Below, one piece after another: positions 62,399-64,000 of a DNA stretch of 64,000 bases. Made by a program: the position numbers and the translations under genes. This DNA is from Cellulomonas sp. 73-92 (GTDB lineage: Bacteria > Actinomycetota > Actinomycetes > Actinomycetales > Cellulomonadaceae). Position 1 is the stretch's first letter. Each line of letters opens with the position of its first letter. Below the pieces are notes generated by a model. It had not been told where the DNA came from. It worked only from the letters and a program-made list of their open reading frames with translations, and did no database searches. The stretch is from positions 54,558 to 118,557 of the forward strand of contig NZ_MKTH01000016.1 in assembly GCF_001898175.1 (NCBI RefSeq), written 5' to 3'.

Positions 62399-63676
62399 GT
62401 GAGCACCGTCCTCGACGAGCTGGAGTGGCGTGGCCTGCTGGCGCAGACCACCGACCGGGAGCAGCTGGCCGCCGCCCTGGCGGCAGGCCCGGTCACCGTC
62501 TACTGCGGCTTCGACCCGACCGCGCCGAGCCTGCACCACGGCAACCTCGTCCAGCTCGTCGTGCTGCGGCACATGCAGCGCGCGGGGCACCGCGTCCTCG
62601 CGCTCGTCGGCGGCGCCACAGGGATGATCGGCGACCCGCGGATGTCGGGCGAGCGGGTGCTCAACTCGGCCGACACGGTCCGCGCCTGGGTGGAGCGGCT
62701 GCGGTCGCAGATCGGCCGGTTCCTCACCTTCGACGGGGACAACCCGGCGACGATGGTGAACAACCTCGACTGGACGGGCGGGCTGACTGCGATCGACTTC
62801 CTGCGCGATGTCGGCAAGCACTACCGGCTGGGCACGATGCTCGCCAAGGACACCGTCGCGCGGCGGCTGGCGTCGGAGGAGGGGATCTCGTTCACCGAGT
62901 TCTCCTACCAGATCCTCCAGGGGATGGACTTCCTCGAGCTGTACCGGCGGTACGGCTGCACGCTGCAGACCGGCGGCAACGACCAGTGGGGCAACCTGCT
63001 GTCGGGCGTCGAGCTGGTGCACAAGGCGGACGGCGGCGCGGTGCACGCGCTGACCACGCCGCTCATCACCAAGGCCGACGGCACGAAGTTCGGCAAGACC
63101 GAGGGTGGGGCGGTGTGGCTGGCCCCGGACATGATGTCGCCGTACGCCTTCTACCAGTTCTGGCTCAACGCGGACGACGCCGACGTGGTGCGGTTCCTCA
63201 AGGTGTTCACGTTCCGCACCCAGGAGGAGATCGCCGCGCTCGAGGAGGCGGTGGCCTCCCGGCCCGCGGCGCGCGAGGCGCAGCGCGTGCTCGCCGAGGA
63301 CGTCACGACGCTGGTGCACGGCGCGGACGCGACGGCCAAGGCGATCGCCGCGTCGCAGGCGCTGTTCGGGCGAGGGTCGCTGGCCTCGTTGGACGACGAG
63401 ACCCTGGACGCCGCGGTGGCCGAGCTGCCACGTGCTGACGGCTCCGTCGGCGACCCGCTCGTCGACCTGTTCGCCGCCACCGGGCTCGTGGCGTCCAAGG
63501 GCGCGGCCCGACGAGCGGTGGCCGAGGGCGGGCTGTCGGTGAACAACGAGCGCGTGTCCGACGAGGGGGCGCAGCTCGCCGCGTCGCAGCTGCTCGGCGG
63601 CCGGTACGCCGTGCTCCGGCGTGGCCGGCGCAGCCTCGCGGTGGTGCAGGTCGTGGCGCCGGCGGACCGCCGCTGA
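62399..63676 (+). CDS. tyrS: Tyrosyl-tRNA synthetase
   Basis: A 425-aa class I synthetase. The HIGH-type motif is in FDPTAPSLHHGNLVQLVVLR (about residues 38-57), the tyrosine site in QILQGMDFLELYRRYGC and GNDQWGNLLSGVELVHK, and the KMSKS-type motif in ADGTKFGKTEGG (about 226-237). A C-terminal S4 domain is seen (GLVASKGAARRAVAEGGLSV, NNERVSDEGAQL). GTG 62399 has AAGGAG at about 6 nt. A long hairpin follows the stop. Confidence 0.97.
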   Translation: MSTVLDELEWRGLLAQTTDREQLAAALAAGPVTVYCGFDPTAPSLHHGNLVQLVVLRHMQRAGHRVLALVGGATGMIGDPRMSGERVLNSADTVRAWVERLRSQIGRFLTFDGDNPATMVNNLDWTGGLTAIDFLRDVGKHYRLGTMLAKDTVARRLASEEGISFTEFSYQILQGMDFLELYRRYGCTLQTGGNDQWGNLLSGVELVHKADGGAVHALTTPLITKADGTKFGKTEGGAVWLAPDMMSPYAFYQFWLNADDADVVRFLKVFTFRTQEEIAALEEAVASRPAAREAQRVLAEDVTTLVHGADATAKAIAASQALFGRGSLASLDDETLDAAVAELPRADGSVGDPLVDLFAATGLVASKGAARRAVAEGGLSVNNERVSDEGAQLAASQLLGGRYAVLRRGRRSLAVVQVVAPADRR

Positions 63677-63684
63677 CGCGCCCG

Positions 63685-63735
63685 CCGGGGCGTGACGGGG
63701 CGTGACGGGACGTGATCTGCGTCACCACGCCCCGG
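63685..63735 (+). terminator. Long inverted repeat after tyrS
   Basis: CCGGGGCGTG (63685-63694) pairs perfectly with CACGCCCCGG (63726-63735). Between them GTGAC and GTCAC can extend the pairing, and CGTGACGGG(G/A) is repeated in tandem (63691-63710). It is a probable tyrS terminator that also insulates the rRNA promoter starting 3 nt later. Confidence 0.7.
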
Positions 63736-63737
63736 AT

Positions 63738-63766
63738 TTGCATCGGGTCGACGGCTCGCGTAATGT
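63738..63766 (+). promoter_or_regulatory. Ribosomal RNA operon promoter
   Basis: TTGCAT (63738-63743) and TAATGT (63761-63766) are spaced by exactly 17 nt. This strong consensus-like pair, followed by a typical rRNA leader, is the promoter of an rrn operon. Confidence 0.8.
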
Positions 63767-63772
63767 CTTCCA

Positions 63773-64000
63773 GGCCGCCGCAGGGAGGAACGGACACCGA
63801 GAAGGTGGACGGTCCCGCGGAAGGCCAGCCCCCGACAAACGGATCAGGCGCTTCGTGCGCCCTCCTTCCGGATGTGCGGGTCGAAGCGACAAGCCTCCTG
63901 GGCGCCCCGCGAGGGGAGCAGGGTTGTGCGTCTGTTTCTTGAGAACTCAACAGTGTGTCTTGATGTTGTCGATGCCATGGCCCGTTGATTCGGGTGTGGT
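63773..64000 (+). other. rRNA operon leader, 16S gene beyond the window
   Basis: No protein gene is present from 63677 to the end. The leader includes a GGCGC/GCGCC hairpin near 63848-63862. CTTGAGAACTCAACAGTGTG (63938-63957) is a motif common just before 16S rRNA in actinobacteria and linked to antitermination or processing. The 16S 5' end is not reached. Confidence 0.75.

Overview
The window is chromosomal DNA of a very GC-rich actinobacterium, most likely Micrococcales and probably Cellulomonadaceae. No 16S sequence lies inside the window, so this is inferred from gene content and order. The grounds are a DivIVA/SepF divisome without FtsA, PriA in the histidine operon, SAV_6107-type HEPN next to dinB, DUF3040, DUF222/HNH, many GTG starts, GTGA/ATGA overlaps and leaderless genes.

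Layout. (1) 1-7.4 kb: a partial spermidine-synthase-like gene, an SOS-controlled HEPN-dinB pair, DUF3040, and a reverse-strand MoxR / DUF58 / transglutaminase operon. (2) 7.4-26 kb: the division and cell wall cluster mraZ-rsmH-ftsL-ftsI-murE-murF-mraY-murD-ftsW-murG::murC-ftsQ-ftsZ-pgeF-sepF-yggT-divIVA. It carries the precursor route from UDP-MurNAc to lipid II together with the septal synthase and the Z-ring genes. MurG and MurC are encoded as one uninterrupted reading frame. (3) 26-31.8 kb: a DksA/TraR zinc-finger gene, lspA, an RluD-type pseudouridine synthase and dnaE. (4) 31.8-37.4 kb: hisD-hisC-hisB-unknown-hisH-priA-sseB. (5) 37.4-41 kb: a GerW-like gene, a secreted serine protease with a coiled-coil membrane partner, an MFS transporter and DUF1844. 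(6) 41-48.2 kb: infC (ATC start, long structured leader)-rpmI-rplT-rRNA methyltransferase, thpR, pheS-pheT. (7) 48.3-52 kb: an accessory interval with a frameshifted DUF222/HNH gene, a DUF4262 gene and a quinone oxidoreductase. (8) 52-61 kb: argC-J-B-D-F-R-G-H with an ArgR-like operator, an E. coli-type argG, and argR inside the cluster. (9) 61-64 kb: a P-loop kinase, 3-methyladenine DNA glycosylase, tyrS, then the promoter and leader of a ribosomal RNA operon whose 16S gene starts beyond the window.

Regulation visible in the sequence. Three sites match the actinobacterial LexA box: before HEPN-dinB, on the start codon of the DUF222/HNH gene, and before the DUF4262 gene. GTGGAG boxes in 10-bp register lie in the moxR/mraZ divergent region and are probable MraZ sites. 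At least ten genes have a TANNNT -10 box only 6-8 nt before the start codon, the layout of leaderless mRNAs.

The best candidates for something new are the MurG-MurC fusion, the paired SOS boxes around the DUF222/HNH-DUF4262 interval, the two-way array of MraZ-like boxes, and the infC leader with its ATC start.
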